A stretch of DNA of 64,000 nucleotides. It comes from Pantoea cypripedii (GTDB lineage Bacteria; Pseudomonadota; Gammaproteobacteria; Enterobacterales; Enterobacteriaceae). Each line of letters starts with the position of its first letter. Within the stretch, counting starts at the first letter, position 1. The notes beneath the pieces are model-generated. The model made no database searches, was not told where the DNA came from, and was given only the letters and a program-made list of their open reading frames with translations. The position numbers and the translations under genes were made by a program. Shown one piece after another: positions 1 through 7,982 of the stretch. The stretch covers positions 1,539,832 to 1,603,831 of the forward strand of contig NZ_MLJI01000001.1 of assembly GCF_002095535.1 (NCBI RefSeq), given 5' to 3'.

Positions 1-587
1 AGCGAAGCCGTACCGCCACCCGGTGAAGGGTAATGCATCGTCACCAGTACGACGCCGGTGATAATCAGCGCGACGATGGCGACAATTTTGATAATCGCGA
101 ACCAGAACTCCATTTCGCCGAACATCTTCACGGTGGCGATATTCAGCGTCAGGAACACCACGACACACAGCAGGGCGCTCATCCAGATGGAGAAATCCGG
201 GAGCCAGAGCTGGAAGTAAGCACTTATCGCCACCACGTCGGCGATGCCCGTCACGACCCAGCAGAACCAGTAGGTCCAGCCAGTGAAATAACCGGCCCAG
301 GGGCCAAGAAGGTCAGCGGCGAAATCGCTGAAGGATTTATATTCCAGATTGGAGAGCAGTAACTCCCCCATGGCACGCATCACGAAAAACAGCATAAAAC
401 CGATGATCATATAAACAAAGATGATCGACGGTCCGGCCAGACTGATGGTTTTGCCGGATCCCATAAACAGCCCGGTGCCGATAGCACCCCCAATGGCGAT
501 AAGCTGGATATGGCGGTTGTGGAGATTGCGCCGGAGCTTTTCCGGTTGCTCCGTTGTGAGGAGTGCCTCTTTGGATTGATCAACCAT
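1..587 (-). CDS. cycA: D-serine/D-alanine/glycine permease, 5' part (runs off window)
   Basis: This is an inner-membrane APC-superfamily amino acid:proton symporter that imports glycine, D-alanine and D-serine. About 195 N-terminal residues are present. They start MVDQSKEALL and continue with the family hallmark IAIGGAIGTGLF in the first membrane segment, followed by KTISLAGPSI and the stretch ELLLSNLEYKSFSDFAADLL, which closely match remembered E. coli CycA. The start at 587 fits the CycA N-terminus. The gene is transcribed leftwards and its 3' end lies outside the window. AroP/GabP-type paralogues share the fold, but the N-terminal identity favours CycA. Confidence 0.9.
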   Translation of the reverse strand, partial: MVDQSKEALLTTEQPEKLRRNLHNRHIQLIAIGGAIGTGLFMGSGKTISLAGPSIIFVYMIIGFMLFFVMRAMGELLLSNLEYKSFSDFAADLLGPWAGYFTGWTYWFCWVVTGIADVVAISAYFQLWLPDFSIWMSALLCVVVFLTLNIATVKMFGEMEFWFAIIKIVAIVALIITGVVLVTMHYPSPGGGTAS

Positions 588-862
588 AACGATTTCTTTC
601 CTGTTTCGATGTTGTGTCAGCTCTGCTGGCTGTTAATTAACCTGCTGTTGTACAGGGCAAGTGGCATAAGATAGTGGAATAGCACTGGCTCTCGGTAATT
701 GTTTTTTAACATCTGCGACCTTTTGCATGCTTTGCGCTGTCAGTAAATATTTACATGGCGCAATCTTTCACCAATGCGGTTGAAAACTAAGCAGTTTCAG
801 CAGGGAGGGGGCTTAAGCGGTAATGGGGTAAAGGTGGCGAAAGGGATGAAGATTGCGGTTAG

Positions 863-931
863 CCCTGGTCCTGATGGCAGTGCCGCACATGCCCGTCATC
901 TTCATTTCGGCATGTGCGTTCGCGGCCAGGG
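863..931. other. Nested inverted repeat between cycA and the DUF4396-like gene
   Basis: Two nested perfect arm pairs can be seen: CCCTGG (863-868) with CCAGGG (926-931), and inside it CACATGCC (886-893) with GGCATGTG (909-916). On the leftward strand this follows directly after the stop of the DUF4396-like gene, so it could end or protect that transcript, but there is no T-run on either strand. No gene is seen in the rest of 588-940, which must also hold the cycA promoter. Confidence 0.4.
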
Positions 932-940
932 ACGCTGAGA

Positions 941-1615
941 TTATACTGCCGGATTGAGTCCGCGTTTGATGAGGAAATGGTTAGCGGGCCAGGAGAAGAG
1001 AAAACCTATTATCATGGCGAGTTGAAGCATGAACCAGAATCCGACCAGCAGTGGATTGATTTGCTGATTTAAAACGAATTTTAGGGCCAGACCCATGAAG
1101 AGAAAGATTCCTGCCTGATAAATCAGCAACGGGAAAATTTCAGTTTTCAGCGCTAATAATAATGCGTTGCCGAATGAACGTTTTTCACGTTGGCGAATTG
1201 CCAGGAATTGGAAAAATAACCCCACTAATAACGAAATAGCGACGCAAATAATTGCCTCGGTCCATAATGCCGGATTAATCGCAAATTGGTTTAGCAGGGT
1301 GATTATCGGGAGTGTCATTATGTCGCCGAATATACAGGCAGCGGCGGATAATGAAGTGGAAATAAAAATGGTTTGCCAGCCAGCGTTACGATGTAATTTT
1401 TGCGGAACCAGCAGGGCAAGTTTTACCTGACGTGAGGGTTTTCTTCCCAGATACCACCAGGCCAGCCAGCCAATGAATGGCATATATAGCCCGGTTAATG
1501 GCCAGATTATATTCATCACCGCGACCGGATGAGGGTGACGGAAGAGGTCTTTTAAAATCATCAGGGCGGTACAGCCACCCAGAACAAGGAAGGGTAATGC
1601 CAACTGGTTCAACAT
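941..1615 (-). CDS. DUF4396-like integral membrane protein
   Basis: This 224-residue polytopic membrane protein has hydrophobic segments at about residues 3-20, 30-55, 85-110, 120-145, 155-180 and 188-210. The stretch PVAVMNIIWPLTGLYMPFIGW and the conserved small-residue run near CIFGD resemble the DUF4396 family, a group of unknown function. There is no catalytic signature and no signal peptide separate from the first membrane segment. It is a single gene reading toward cycA with an unusually structured leader upstream. Family assignment is from memory of the motif pattern; transport or metal-related roles would be guesses. Confidence 0.6.
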   Translation of the reverse strand: MLNQLALPFLVLGGCTALMILKDLFRHPHPVAVMNIIWPLTGLYMPFIGWLAWWYLGRKPSRQVKLALLVPQKLHRNAGWQTIFISTSLSAAACIFGDIMTLPIITLLNQFAINPALWTEAIICVAISLLVGLFFQFLAIRQREKRSFGNALLLALKTEIFPLLIYQAGIFLFMGLALKFVLNQQINPLLVGFWFMLQLAMIIGFLFSWPANHFLIKRGLNPAV

Positions 1616-2179
1616 AGTCAGTCCCGCTTAGCTTCTCGAATACGCGCGACAATGCGGTCAGCCCGGCTGCGGCATTGTCTTCCCCTGCAAATCACCGTTG
1701 CGTGTTACGCCGCTCACTGCTAAGAGTAGCTGGAAACCTGCCTGACGGGAATCACTGCGAGGGGTGAAAAAGTGAACGGGTGGCAGAAATAAATGAGATA
1801 AAGAATAAGGGTAGGCGGAAATGTGGCATAAATTAACCTGGAGGGTGAGGTTAAAACACTGTAAAGAATAGATTTCAGTTAATGATGATGCTGAATACTT
1901 ATCAAACTATTGAAAATTTTCGATGGTCAGAGAGATTGAAACGACATAAGAAAAATCCTATTCTAATCGTCAGCATCAGTGAAAATTGTGATGCTGTTAA
2001 CAAAGACGATATGCCCAATCCATTCCATTACGGTAACGCATTGACAACCGGATGTTTATGATTGTGATCTGACGGCTTGAACTCTTTTCCATCAATATTT
2101 TTTCTCTAACTAATTTAATTTTTGTGTTAATCAGTTCGAATAACAAGGTGCAAGAGCGTTAAACCGCGCTGAGGCAATA
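1616..2179. other. 564-bp intergenic region between divergent DUF4396-like gene and sdiA
   Basis: No supportable ORF is visible. Next to the leftward gene is a perfect 8-bp stem (GACAATGC at 1648-1655 with GCATTGTC at 1672-1679) in what would be its 5' leader, with further GC-rich segments to about 1760. From about 1800 to 2150 the sequence is AT-rich and presumably holds the promoter and regulatory sites of sdiA. I could not match the leader to a known riboswitch class. Confidence 0.4.
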
Positions 2180-2902
2180 ATGACGACCGATAATTATTTC
2201 GTCTGGCGAGGCGAGACCGAAATTCAATTTCAGACTGTTACCGCAGTGATGCAATTGAAATCGCTCATACAAAAACACGTAGAAACACTGGGATTTGATT
2301 ACTTTGCCTTTTTGATCCAGCATCCGGTGCCTTTTACCCGACCGCGGATCTTTTTGTTTAGCACTTATCCTGAAAACTGGGTCAGCCGGTATGAAAGTGA
2401 GAACTATTATGCTGTCGATCCGGTGCTGTTACTTTGTCAACGCCCTGGCCACGGGGTGGAGTGGACGCATGACCTGTTTAGCGGGGCCGGCAACTTATGG
2501 GCCGAAGCCAACGCTTACGGCTTGATGAGTGGTTTTTCCTGCTCCGCAATGGCATCAAATCGTGCCATTGGTATATTATCTATTGCGTCTAAGCAACAGA
2601 GTAAGACCCGACACTTACGCGTTGAGCTGGAGGTAAAACTTCACTTCCTGGCGGGACTGAGTCTGCGTGCGCTGGGGCGTCTCAATGATAGCTCCATGGC
2701 AGTTTTATCTAATGATTTTAGCCAGCGCGAGCTGGAAATTCTGAAATGGACGGCGGAAGGAAAAACCTCTGCGGAAATTTCACTTATTTTAGCGATTTCG
2801 GAACACACGGTGAATTTTCACCAAAAAAATATGCAAAAGCGCTTTAATGTTTCCAATAAAACGCAAATTGCCTGTTATGCCGCAGCAATTGGTCTGATTT
2901 AG
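2180..2902 (+). CDS. sdiA: SdiA-type LuxR-family quorum-sensing transcription factor
   Basis: This 240-residue regulator has an N-terminal autoinducer-binding domain (about 20-165) and a C-terminal LuxR helix-turn-helix (about 175-240). The stretch HPVPFTRPRI, the ligand-pocket type residues around W and D of AVDPVL, and the C-terminal blocks ILKWTAEGKTSAEISLILAI and TVNFHQKNMQKR match E. coli SdiA. SdiA binds acyl-homoserine lactones and activates target promoters. The start at 2180 has GAGG seven bases upstream. The position upstream of yecF-uvrY is that of sdiA in other enterobacteria. Here the next gene is a luxI-type synthase, so this regulator probably has a dedicated signal rather than only eavesdropping. 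PhzR/ExpR2-type names are used for close relatives. Confidence 0.88.
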   Translation: MTTDNYFVWRGETEIQFQTVTAVMQLKSLIQKHVETLGFDYFAFLIQHPVPFTRPRIFLFSTYPENWVSRYESENYYAVDPVLLLCQRPGHGVEWTHDLFSGAGNLWAEANAYGLMSGFSCSAMASNRAIGILSIASKQQSKTRHLRVELEVKLHFLAGLSLRALGRLNDSSMAVLSNDFSQRELEILKWTAEGKTSAEISLILAISEHTVNFHQKNMQKRFNVSNKTQIACYAAAIGLI

Positions 2903-2911
2903 CGAAAAGGC

Positions 2912-2931
2912 AACTACTAACTTTAGTAGTT
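2912..2931. promoter_or_regulatory. 20-bp lux-box-like palindrome
   Basis: AACTACTAACTTTAGTAGTT is a perfect dyad of two 9-bp arms around CT, located between the sdiA stop and the AHL-synthase start. Twenty base pairs is the classic lux-box size. A TACCCT -10-like hexamer lies at 2953-2958, which would put the palindrome centre near -43 relative to the transcription start, the usual class II activator position. There is no T-run, so a terminator is unlikely. SdiA as the ligand is inferred from position. Confidence 0.55.
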
Positions 2932-3024
2932 CCCAGCCCGAAGCCAGTTGTCTACCCTGCGCCGGAACTTTGCCAGGCTGGCGCAAATAAATCATTGCAA
3001 ACATGGGGATGTCAGGGGCGCATG

Positions 3025-3636
3025 ATGAAAATAATTCAAACCCAGTTAAAGGATATGCCGTCCTCACTGCTGGCGGAATTGGGGACTTATCGCTACAGCG
3101 TGTTTGCGCGTGGTGAAGGATGGTCCATTCCACCTCGATTAAGCACCCCAGGTCAGGAGTATGACCGTTTCGATCGTTCGGATGTCACCTGGATGATTGC
3201 CTGGGACCCTCGTCGCGGGATTTGCGGCTGTTCCCGACTGATGCCGTGGCAGGAACCTGAAGTCACCGAAGGTTTGGTGTTACCTTTCAGCCATGAAAAG
3301 GTTTGGGAGATGTCACGTTTCTCTGCCCGACTGGAAGTGGATGCGGAACTGCCGCTCAACATTCTGTGGCACTCGGTGCAGCTGGCAGAATTAAGTAATA
3401 TGGAGTTTTTGATCAGCTCCGCTACGCCGATGCTGGAAAAGATGTTTGAACAGCATCAGGTGGTTTATGAACCGTTGTCGCCAGGATTGATTCAGTCTGA
3501 GGATAATCTGTTCGCCATTCGCATCCCGGTGCACCAACCGGCGCTGGCTGATAAATACCGCGGTACGCGGCGGTTTAGCCCGGAAGAAGTATTGCCGACA
3601 TTGGGTGTTTCGGTTAACTGGCAATCACACAGCTAA
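3025..3636 (+). CDS. Acyl-homoserine-lactone synthase (LuxI family; PhzI/ExpI type)
   Basis: This 203-residue LuxI-family enzyme would make an N-acyl homoserine lactone from SAM and an acyl-ACP in the cytosol. The invariant LuxI residues are all visible: R23, F27 and W33 near the N-terminus, D47 and D50 in EYDRFD, R71 in GCSRLMP, and E95 and R98 in WEMSRF. I chose ATG 3025 because AGGGG at 3014-3018 is spaced six bases from it; ATG 3022 is also possible. It lies just behind sdiA on the same strand, with a lux-box-like palindrome in the gap, so positive autoinduction is plausible. The acyl chain cannot be told from sequence. Confidence 0.9.
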   Translation: MKIIQTQLKDMPSSLLAELGTYRYSVFARGEGWSIPPRLSTPGQEYDRFDRSDVTWMIAWDPRRGICGCSRLMPWQEPEVTEGLVLPFSHEKVWEMSRFSARLEVDAELPLNILWHSVQLAELSNMEFLISSATPMLEKMFEQHQVVYEPLSPGLIQSEDNLFAIRIPVHQPALADKYRGTRRFSPEEVLPTLGVSVNWQSHS

Positions 3637-3639
3637 TGT

Positions 3640-3660
3640 CCCCGCGCGTGCGGCGCGGGG
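3640..3660. terminator. Hairpin between the convergent AHL-synthase and yecF genes
   Basis: An 8-bp perfect GC stem (CCCCGCGC at 3640-3647, GCGCGGGG at 3653-3660) lies four bases past the synthase stop and upstream of the end of yecF. It lacks a long T-run, but its position between convergent genes supports a terminator role. Confidence 0.6.
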
Positions 3661-3668
3661 CAGGCCGC

Positions 3669-3893
3669 TTACTGACGGTAGGCGGTTTTGATTTGGCGAA
3701 TGGTATTGCTGAATACTTCCGCCTGCGGTTTTTCCCCTAACGTTTGCACATAGCGTTCCATATTGATGATCACTTTCCCGGCATCCGCCTGACCCATTCC
3801 CTTCAGAATCAGTGTGACCATCATTTTCAGGCAGGCAACTTCATCTGCCAGCTTCTGCGTTTCCTGCGAGGTTACAAAGTCTTCATCACTCAT
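3669..3893 (-). CDS. yecF: YecF family protein (DUF2594)
   Basis: This small 74-residue cytosolic protein has unknown function. It matches E. coli YecF in length and in the segments CLKMMVTLILKGMGQADAGK and the C-terminal QIKTAYRQ. ATG 3893 is preferred because it gives the standard 74-residue family length; longer upstream starts would add an unconserved leader. The gene is convergent with the synthase and divergent from uvrY, keeping the [15 protein letters not shown] order sdiA-yecF-uvrY. Confidence 0.85.
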   Translation of the reverse strand: MSDEDFVTSQETQKLADEVACLKMMVTLILKGMGQADAGKVIINMERYVQTLGEKPQAEVFSNTIRQIKTAYRQ

Positions 3894-4323
3894 AATCGAC
3901 TCCCTGGTTGTGTTACATGATCCAGGCACATTCTTCCTGTGCGCAAAAAACAGAGTATATCATATGGTTGTCAGAGCAATTTATTCGCGCTGAAATCAGA
4001 AATTCATGCTAAAAACGAAATAATAAATTGCTGTATTTATCGTCAATAAAAAATGACGGGAAGCATTATTTATTTTACATGTTATGAGCATAAAGCGAGA
4101 CGTGTTATAAATTATAACTTAATGATATTGATGGTTATTTTACTTTTTTATTCTCGCGTGTTATTGCCGGATACTAAAAATGAGTGGTCCATACCCTCTA
4201 TTTGATTTGTATCATTTGAAGCGGGATTTATCTGCGGCGGGCGATGTTCTTTGCCCAGAAAACCCGGTAAGATAAGCCTCCTGAAAATATATTCCCCATC
4301 ACTAACCTGCGGAGTACGTCCCG
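3894..4323. other. AT-rich intergenic region between yecF and uvrY
   Basis: About 430 bp with no supportable ORF. It is strongly AT-rich from 3950 to 4220 and should carry the divergent promoters of yecF and uvrY. No clear operator was recognised. Confidence 0.4.
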
Positions 4324-4983
4324 TTGATCAGCTTGCTTCTTGTTGATGACCATGAACTGGTACGCGCCGGCATTCGTCGCATACTGGAAGATATGAAGGG
4401 ACTGGTAATTGCCGGGGAAGTGGCTTGTGGTGAGGATGCGGTGAAATGGTGCCGTAACCATCCGGTGGACGTCGTGCTGATGGACATGAACATGCCCGGC
4501 ATTGGCGGCCTTGAAGCAACGCGCAAAATTGTGCGTTACAACCCGGATATCCGCATCATCATGCTGACTATTCATACCGAAAACCCACTGCCTGCCAAAG
4601 TCATGCAGGCAGGTGCTTCGGGTTATCTCAGCAAAGGTGCCGCGCCGCAGGAAGTGGTAAGTGCTATCCGTTCGGTACATGCCGGGCAACGCTATATTGC
4701 CTCTGATATTGCGCAACAGATGGCGCTGAGCCAGATTGAGCCGCAGAAAGCCGAATCACCCTTTAGCTGTTTGTCGGAAAGGGAATTGCAGATTATGCTG
4801 ATGATCACCCGGGGGCAGAAGGTGACGGAGATTTCCGAGCAGCTTAGTCTCAGCCCCAAAACCGTTAACAGCTACCGCTATCGTATGTTCAGCAAACTGA
4901 ACATCAGTGGCGATGTGGAGTTAACGCATCTGGCCATTCGACATGGCCTGTATAATGCGGAGCCGTTAATCAGTAGTGAGTGA
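4324..4983 (+). CDS. uvrY: Response regulator UvrY (SirA/GacA) of the BarA-UvrY system
   Basis: This 219-residue NarL-type response regulator has a receiver domain (1-120) with the acidic pocket at the start of [12 protein letters not shown] and the phospho-acceptor Asp in [13 protein letters not shown], followed by a LuxR helix-turn-helix near [20 protein letters not shown]. Phosphorylated UvrY activates the Csr small RNAs and so controls carbon flow, motility and virulence. TTG at 4324 is the start, giving ISLLLVDDH, with GGAG upstream. Its last eight bases overlap uvrC, so the two are co-transcribed. Confidence 0.93.
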   Translation: MISLLLVDDHELVRAGIRRILEDMKGLVIAGEVACGEDAVKWCRNHPVDVVLMDMNMPGIGGLEATRKIVRYNPDIRIIMLTIHTENPLPAKVMQAGASGYLSKGAAPQEVVSAIRSVHAGQRYIASDIAQQMALSQIEPQKAESPFSCLSERELQIMLMITRGQKVTEISEQLSLSPKTVNSYRYRMFSKLNISGDVELTHLAIRHGLYNAEPLISSE

Positions 4984-6808
4984 CGTTTTCAATTCCAAAG
5001 CCTTTCTCAGCACCGTGACCAGTCAGCCCGGCGTCTACCGTATGTATGACGCGACAGGCACGGTGATCTATGTTGGCAAAGCCAAAGACCTCAAAAAACG
5101 CCTCAGCAGCTATTTCCGTTCCCAGGTCGGTAGCCGTAAGACCGAAGCGCTGGTCAGCAATATCCAGCAAATCGATGTCACGGTCACCCATACCGAAACC
5201 GAAGCGCTGTTGCTGGAGCATAATTACATCAAGCTATACCAGCCGCGCTATAACGTGCTGCTGCGCGATGACAAATCTTATCCTTACATCTTTCTCAGCG
5301 CCGATACCCATCCGCGGCTGGCGATGCACCGTGGGGCCAAACATGCCAAAGGCGAATATTTTGGCCCGTTTCCGAACGGTTATGCAGTACGTGAAACTCT
5401 GGCGCTGCTGCAGAAAGTGTTCCCGATTCGTCAGTGCGAAAACAGCGTTTATCGCAATCGTTCACGGCCATGTCTGCAATATCAGATTGGTCGTTGCCTC
5501 GGTCCCTGCGTAGCCGGTCTGGTCACTGAAGAAGAGTATGCGCAGCAAACCGATTATGTGCGGCTCTTTCTGGCGGGTAAGGATGACCAGGTGCTTAATC
5601 AACTGGTCAAAAGAATGGAAGCCGCCAGCCAGGATCTGCGTTTTGAAGAAGCCGCACGGTTACGCGATCAAATCCTGGCGGTGCGTCGCATTACCGAGAA
5701 GCAGTTTGTCTCCAATCAGGGTGATGACCTTGATGTGATGGGCGTCGCCTACGATGCGGGTATGGCATGTCTGCATGTCTTGTTTATCCGTCAGGGTAAA
5801 GTGCTGGGCAGCCGCAGCTATTTCCCGAAGGTTCCGGCGGATACGGAACTGGCGGAGGTGGTACAAACCTTCCTCGGCCAATTTTATTTGCAGGGCAGTG
5901 AGGCGCGTACTTTACCGACCGAGATCCTGCTGGATTTCAGCCTGCCGGAACGCGAGTTGCTGGCTGAATCGCTCAGCGAGCTGGCCGGGCGGAAGGTGAA
6001 TATCCAGAGCAAACCGCGTGGCGATCGCGCCCGCTACCTTAAGCTGGCACGAACCAATGCCGCAACCGCGTTGACCACGCGACTTTCGCAGCATTCGACG
6101 ATACAGCAGCGATTAGCTGCACTGGCAACGTTCCTCGAACTGGACCAGATCAATCGTATGGAGTGTTTTGATATCAGCCACACCATGGGGGAGCAGACCA
6201 TTGCTTCCTGCGTGGTATTTGATCGCAATGGTCCGTTGCGTAGCGATTACCGCCGCTACAATATCGAGGGCATTACCCCCGGCGATGATTATGCAGCGAT
6301 GAATCAGGTATTACGTCGGCGCTACGGTAAAGCGCTGGAAGAAGATAAAATCCCTGACGTTATCCTGATTGATGGCGGTAAAGGGCAGCTGGCGCAGGCC
6401 AAGCAGGTATTTGCCGAACTGGATGTGCCATGGGACAAAGACCGTCCTATTTTGCTCGGCGTGGCGAAGGGGAGCGATCGTAAAGCGGGTCTTGAGACGC
6501 TATTTTTCGAAGCGGAAGGGGAGGGCATCTCACTGCCACCGGATTCGCCAGCGCTACACGTCATTCAACATATTCGTGATGATTCTCACAATCATGCGAT
6601 CTCAGGCCACCGGAAAAAAAGGGCCAAAGTTAAGAACACCAGTGCGCTGGAAAGTATCGAAGGTGTCGGGCCGAAACGCCGTCAACAGCTGCTGAAGTAC
6701 ATGGGTGGCCTGCAACCATTGATGAATGCCAGTGTGGATGAGATAGCGAAGGTTCCGGGCATTTCTTTCGCGCTGGCAGAAAAAATCTTCTATTCACTGA
6801 AACACTAG
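4976..6808 (+). CDS. uvrC: Excinuclease ABC subunit C
   Basis: UvrC is the dual-incision nuclease of nucleotide excision repair. The 610-residue protein equals the E. coli length and shows the GIY-YIG-type 3' nuclease (about 15-95, [20 protein letters not shown]), the UVR domain that contacts UvrB (about 205-240), the RNase H-like 5' nuclease (about 380-540, with MECFDISH and [14 protein letters not shown]) and a C-terminal helix-hairpin-helix pair ([19 protein letters not shown]). GTG 4976 starts MSDVF, overlapping the end of uvrY. pgsA follows, as in other enterobacteria. Confidence 0.97.
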   Translation: MSDVFNSKAFLSTVTSQPGVYRMYDATGTVIYVGKAKDLKKRLSSYFRSQVGSRKTEALVSNIQQIDVTVTHTETEALLLEHNYIKLYQPRYNVLLRDDKSYPYIFLSADTHPRLAMHRGAKHAKGEYFGPFPNGYAVRETLALLQKVFPIRQCENSVYRNRSRPCLQYQIGRCLGPCVAGLVTEEEYAQQTDYVRLFLAGKDDQVLNQLVKRMEAASQDLRFEEAARLRDQILAVRRITEKQFVSNQGDDLDVMGVAYDAGMACLHVLFIRQGKVLGSRSYFPKVPADTELAEVVQTFLGQFYLQGSEARTLPTEILLDFSLPERELLAESLSELAGRKVNIQSKPRGDRARYLKLARTNAATALTTRLSQHSTIQQRLAALATFLELDQINRMECFDISHTMGEQTIASCVVFDRNGPLRSDYRRYNIEGITPGDDYAAMNQVLRRRYGKALEEDKIPDVILIDGGKGQLAQAKQVFAELDVPWDKDRPILLGVAKGSDRKAGLETLFFEAEGEGISLPPDSPALHVIQHIRDDSHNHAISGHRKKRAKVKNTSALESIEGVGPKRRQQLLKYMGGLQPLMNASVDEIAKVPGISFALAEKIFYSLKH

Positions 6809-6876
6809 CATTGAAACAGGGGGGGCAATGTAGGAACATACGTTAAATTCTACCCATACCAGACAGTTACTGGCAT

Positions 6877-7425
6877 ATGCAATTTAACATTCCTACATGT
6901 CTTACTTTGTTTCGGGTCGTGCTGATTCCTTTCTTTGTGCTGGCTTTCTATCTGCCATTTCATTGGGCACCTTTTGTTACGGCGTTCATTTTTGTGGTTG
7001 CAGCAGTTACTGACTGGTTCGATGGCTTTCTTGCGCGTCGCTGGAAACAAACCACGCGTTTTGGTGCGTTCCTTGATCCGGTAGCCGATAAGGTGATGGT
7101 GGCGATAGCGCTGGTGCTGGTGGCGGAGTATTTCCACGCCTGGTGGATTACACTGCCTGCAGCCACGATGATCGCTCGTGAGATCATTATTTCTGCGCTA
7201 CGTGAATGGATGGCGGAAATAGGTAAGCGCAGCAGCGTAGCCGTCTCCTGGATTGGTAAAGTGAAAACCACAGCGCAAATGCTATCGCTGGTGGCGCTAT
7301 TATGGCGTCCAGATGCCACGGTGATTGGCGTGGGTGTGGTTGCTTTATATATCGCGGCAGTGCTGACCTTCTGGTCAATGTTCCAGTATTTGAACGCAGC
7401 GCGTGGTGATTTGTTCGAACGGTGA
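6877..7425 (+). CDS. pgsA: CDP-diacylglycerol-glycerol-3-phosphate 3-phosphatidyltransferase
   Basis: PgsA makes phosphatidylglycerol phosphate, the committed step to acidic phospholipids, in the inner membrane. The 182-residue protein has several membrane segments and the full CDP-alcohol phosphatidyltransferase signature D-G-x2-A-R-x8-G-x3-D-x3-D, seen as DGFLARRW followed by [10 protein letters not shown] at about residues 48-70. Length and sequence match E. coli PgsA. It lies 68 bp downstream of uvrC and upstream of the tRNA cluster. Confidence 0.97.
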   Translation: MQFNIPTCLTLFRVVLIPFFVLAFYLPFHWAPFVTAFIFVVAAVTDWFDGFLARRWKQTTRFGAFLDPVADKVMVAIALVLVAEYFHAWWITLPAATMIAREIIISALREWMAEIGKRSSVAVSWIGKVKTTAQMLSLVALLWRPDATVIGVGVVALYIAAVLTFWSMFQYLNAARGDLFER

Positions 7426-7475
7426 TCGATGCGATTCAAAAAGCAGCAAACGGACGCACTGTGAGGATAATTTTA

Positions 7476-7503
7476 TTGACTCATTGCGCCAGTTCAGTAG
7501 AAT
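7476..7503 (+). promoter_or_regulatory. Promoter of the glyW-cysT-leuZ tRNA operon
   Basis: A -35 TTGACT (7476-7481) and a -10 TAGAAT (7498-7503) are separated by 16 bp. The following GCATCGC is GC-rich, as in stringently controlled stable-RNA promoters. It lies 65 bp before the first tRNA. Confidence 0.7.
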
Positions 7504-7567
7504 GCATCGCATCGAACGGCAGCGTGTCTGCAAAAAGCTAAATAAAATCAGCAAGTTCGATGATAAT

Positions 7568-7643
<76 letters not shown>

Positions 7644-7686
7644 GATTTAGCACTCTGTTCGTAACGGAATGCACATCAGATTGAAA

Positions 7687-7760
7687 GGCGCGTTGGCAGA
7701 GTGGCCATGCAGCGGATTGCAAATCCGTCCACCTCGGTTCGACTCCGGGACGCGCCTCCA
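7687..7760 (+). tRNA. cysT: tRNA-Cys (GCA)
   Basis: This 74-nt tRNA has the GGCGCG...CGCGCC acceptor stem, the anticodon loop TTGCAAA giving GCA, the T-arm GGTTCGACTCC and an encoded CCA end. It is the middle gene of the tRNA operon. Confidence 0.97.
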
Positions 7761-7771
7761 CTTTACACCCT

Positions 7772-7858
7772 GCCCGGGTGGTGAAATCGGTAGACACAAG
7801 GGATTTAAAATCCCTCGATCGTAAGGTCGTGCGGGTTCAAGTCCCGCCCCGGGCACCA
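7772..7858 (+). tRNA. leuZ: tRNA-Leu (TAA), integration site of the prophage
   Basis: This 87-nt class II tRNA has acceptor arms GCCCGGG/CCCGGGC, the anticodon loop TTTAAAA giving TAA, a long variable arm and an encoded CCA. Its 3' 57 bases belong to the 138-bp repeat found again at 51384-51521. The tRNA therefore remains intact at attL, with the phage supplying an identical 3' end. Confidence 0.97.
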
Positions 7859-7939
7859 TATTTATCTGCCGATAAAACCGAATAAAATCAAAGCAATAAG
7901 CAGTAATGTCGTAACCGCCCAAGGGCGGTTTTTTTGTTT
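7802..7939 (+). repeat. attL: 138-bp direct repeat (left copy)
   Basis: It matches 51384-51521 at 137 of 138 positions; the one difference is A at 7899 against T at 51481. The repeat includes the tRNA-Leu 3' half from the anticodon arm and the tRNA operon terminator. The crossover lies somewhere inside it. Confidence 0.93.
7913..7935 (+). terminator. Rho-independent terminator of the tRNA operon
   Basis: AACCGCCC, loop AA, then GGGCGG followed by seven T. It lies 55 bp past tRNA-Leu and is duplicated with the att repeat at 51495-51517. Confidence 0.9.
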
Positions 7940-7950
7940 CTCTACCTCGT

Positions 7951-7974
7951 TTTCCTAATATCCTTTCCTAATAT
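7951..7974 (+). repeat. Tandem 11-bp repeats beside attL, candidate integrase arm-type sites
   Basis: TTTCCTAATAT occurs at 7951-7961 and again at 7964-7974, a 13-bp period, between the att repeat and the end of the integrase gene. Short direct repeats in this place are typical of tyrosine-recombinase arm-binding sites. A near copy, TTTCCTGATAT, occurs just outside attR at 51525-51535. Confidence 0.55.
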
Positions 7975-7982
7975 ACTTCGCT

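Noticed and set aside
33..362. Rightward 109-codon frame at the window start
   Set aside because: It is antisense to cycA, which is supported by clear protein similarity.
1616..1760. Known riboswitch (cobalamin or manganese type) upstream of the DUF4396-like gene
   Set aside because: The conserved cores of those classes, as I remember them, are not present; only generic hairpins are seen.
2912..2931. Palindrome behind sdiA as a transcription terminator
   Set aside because: The stem is AT-rich and not followed by a T-run; size and place fit a lux box better.
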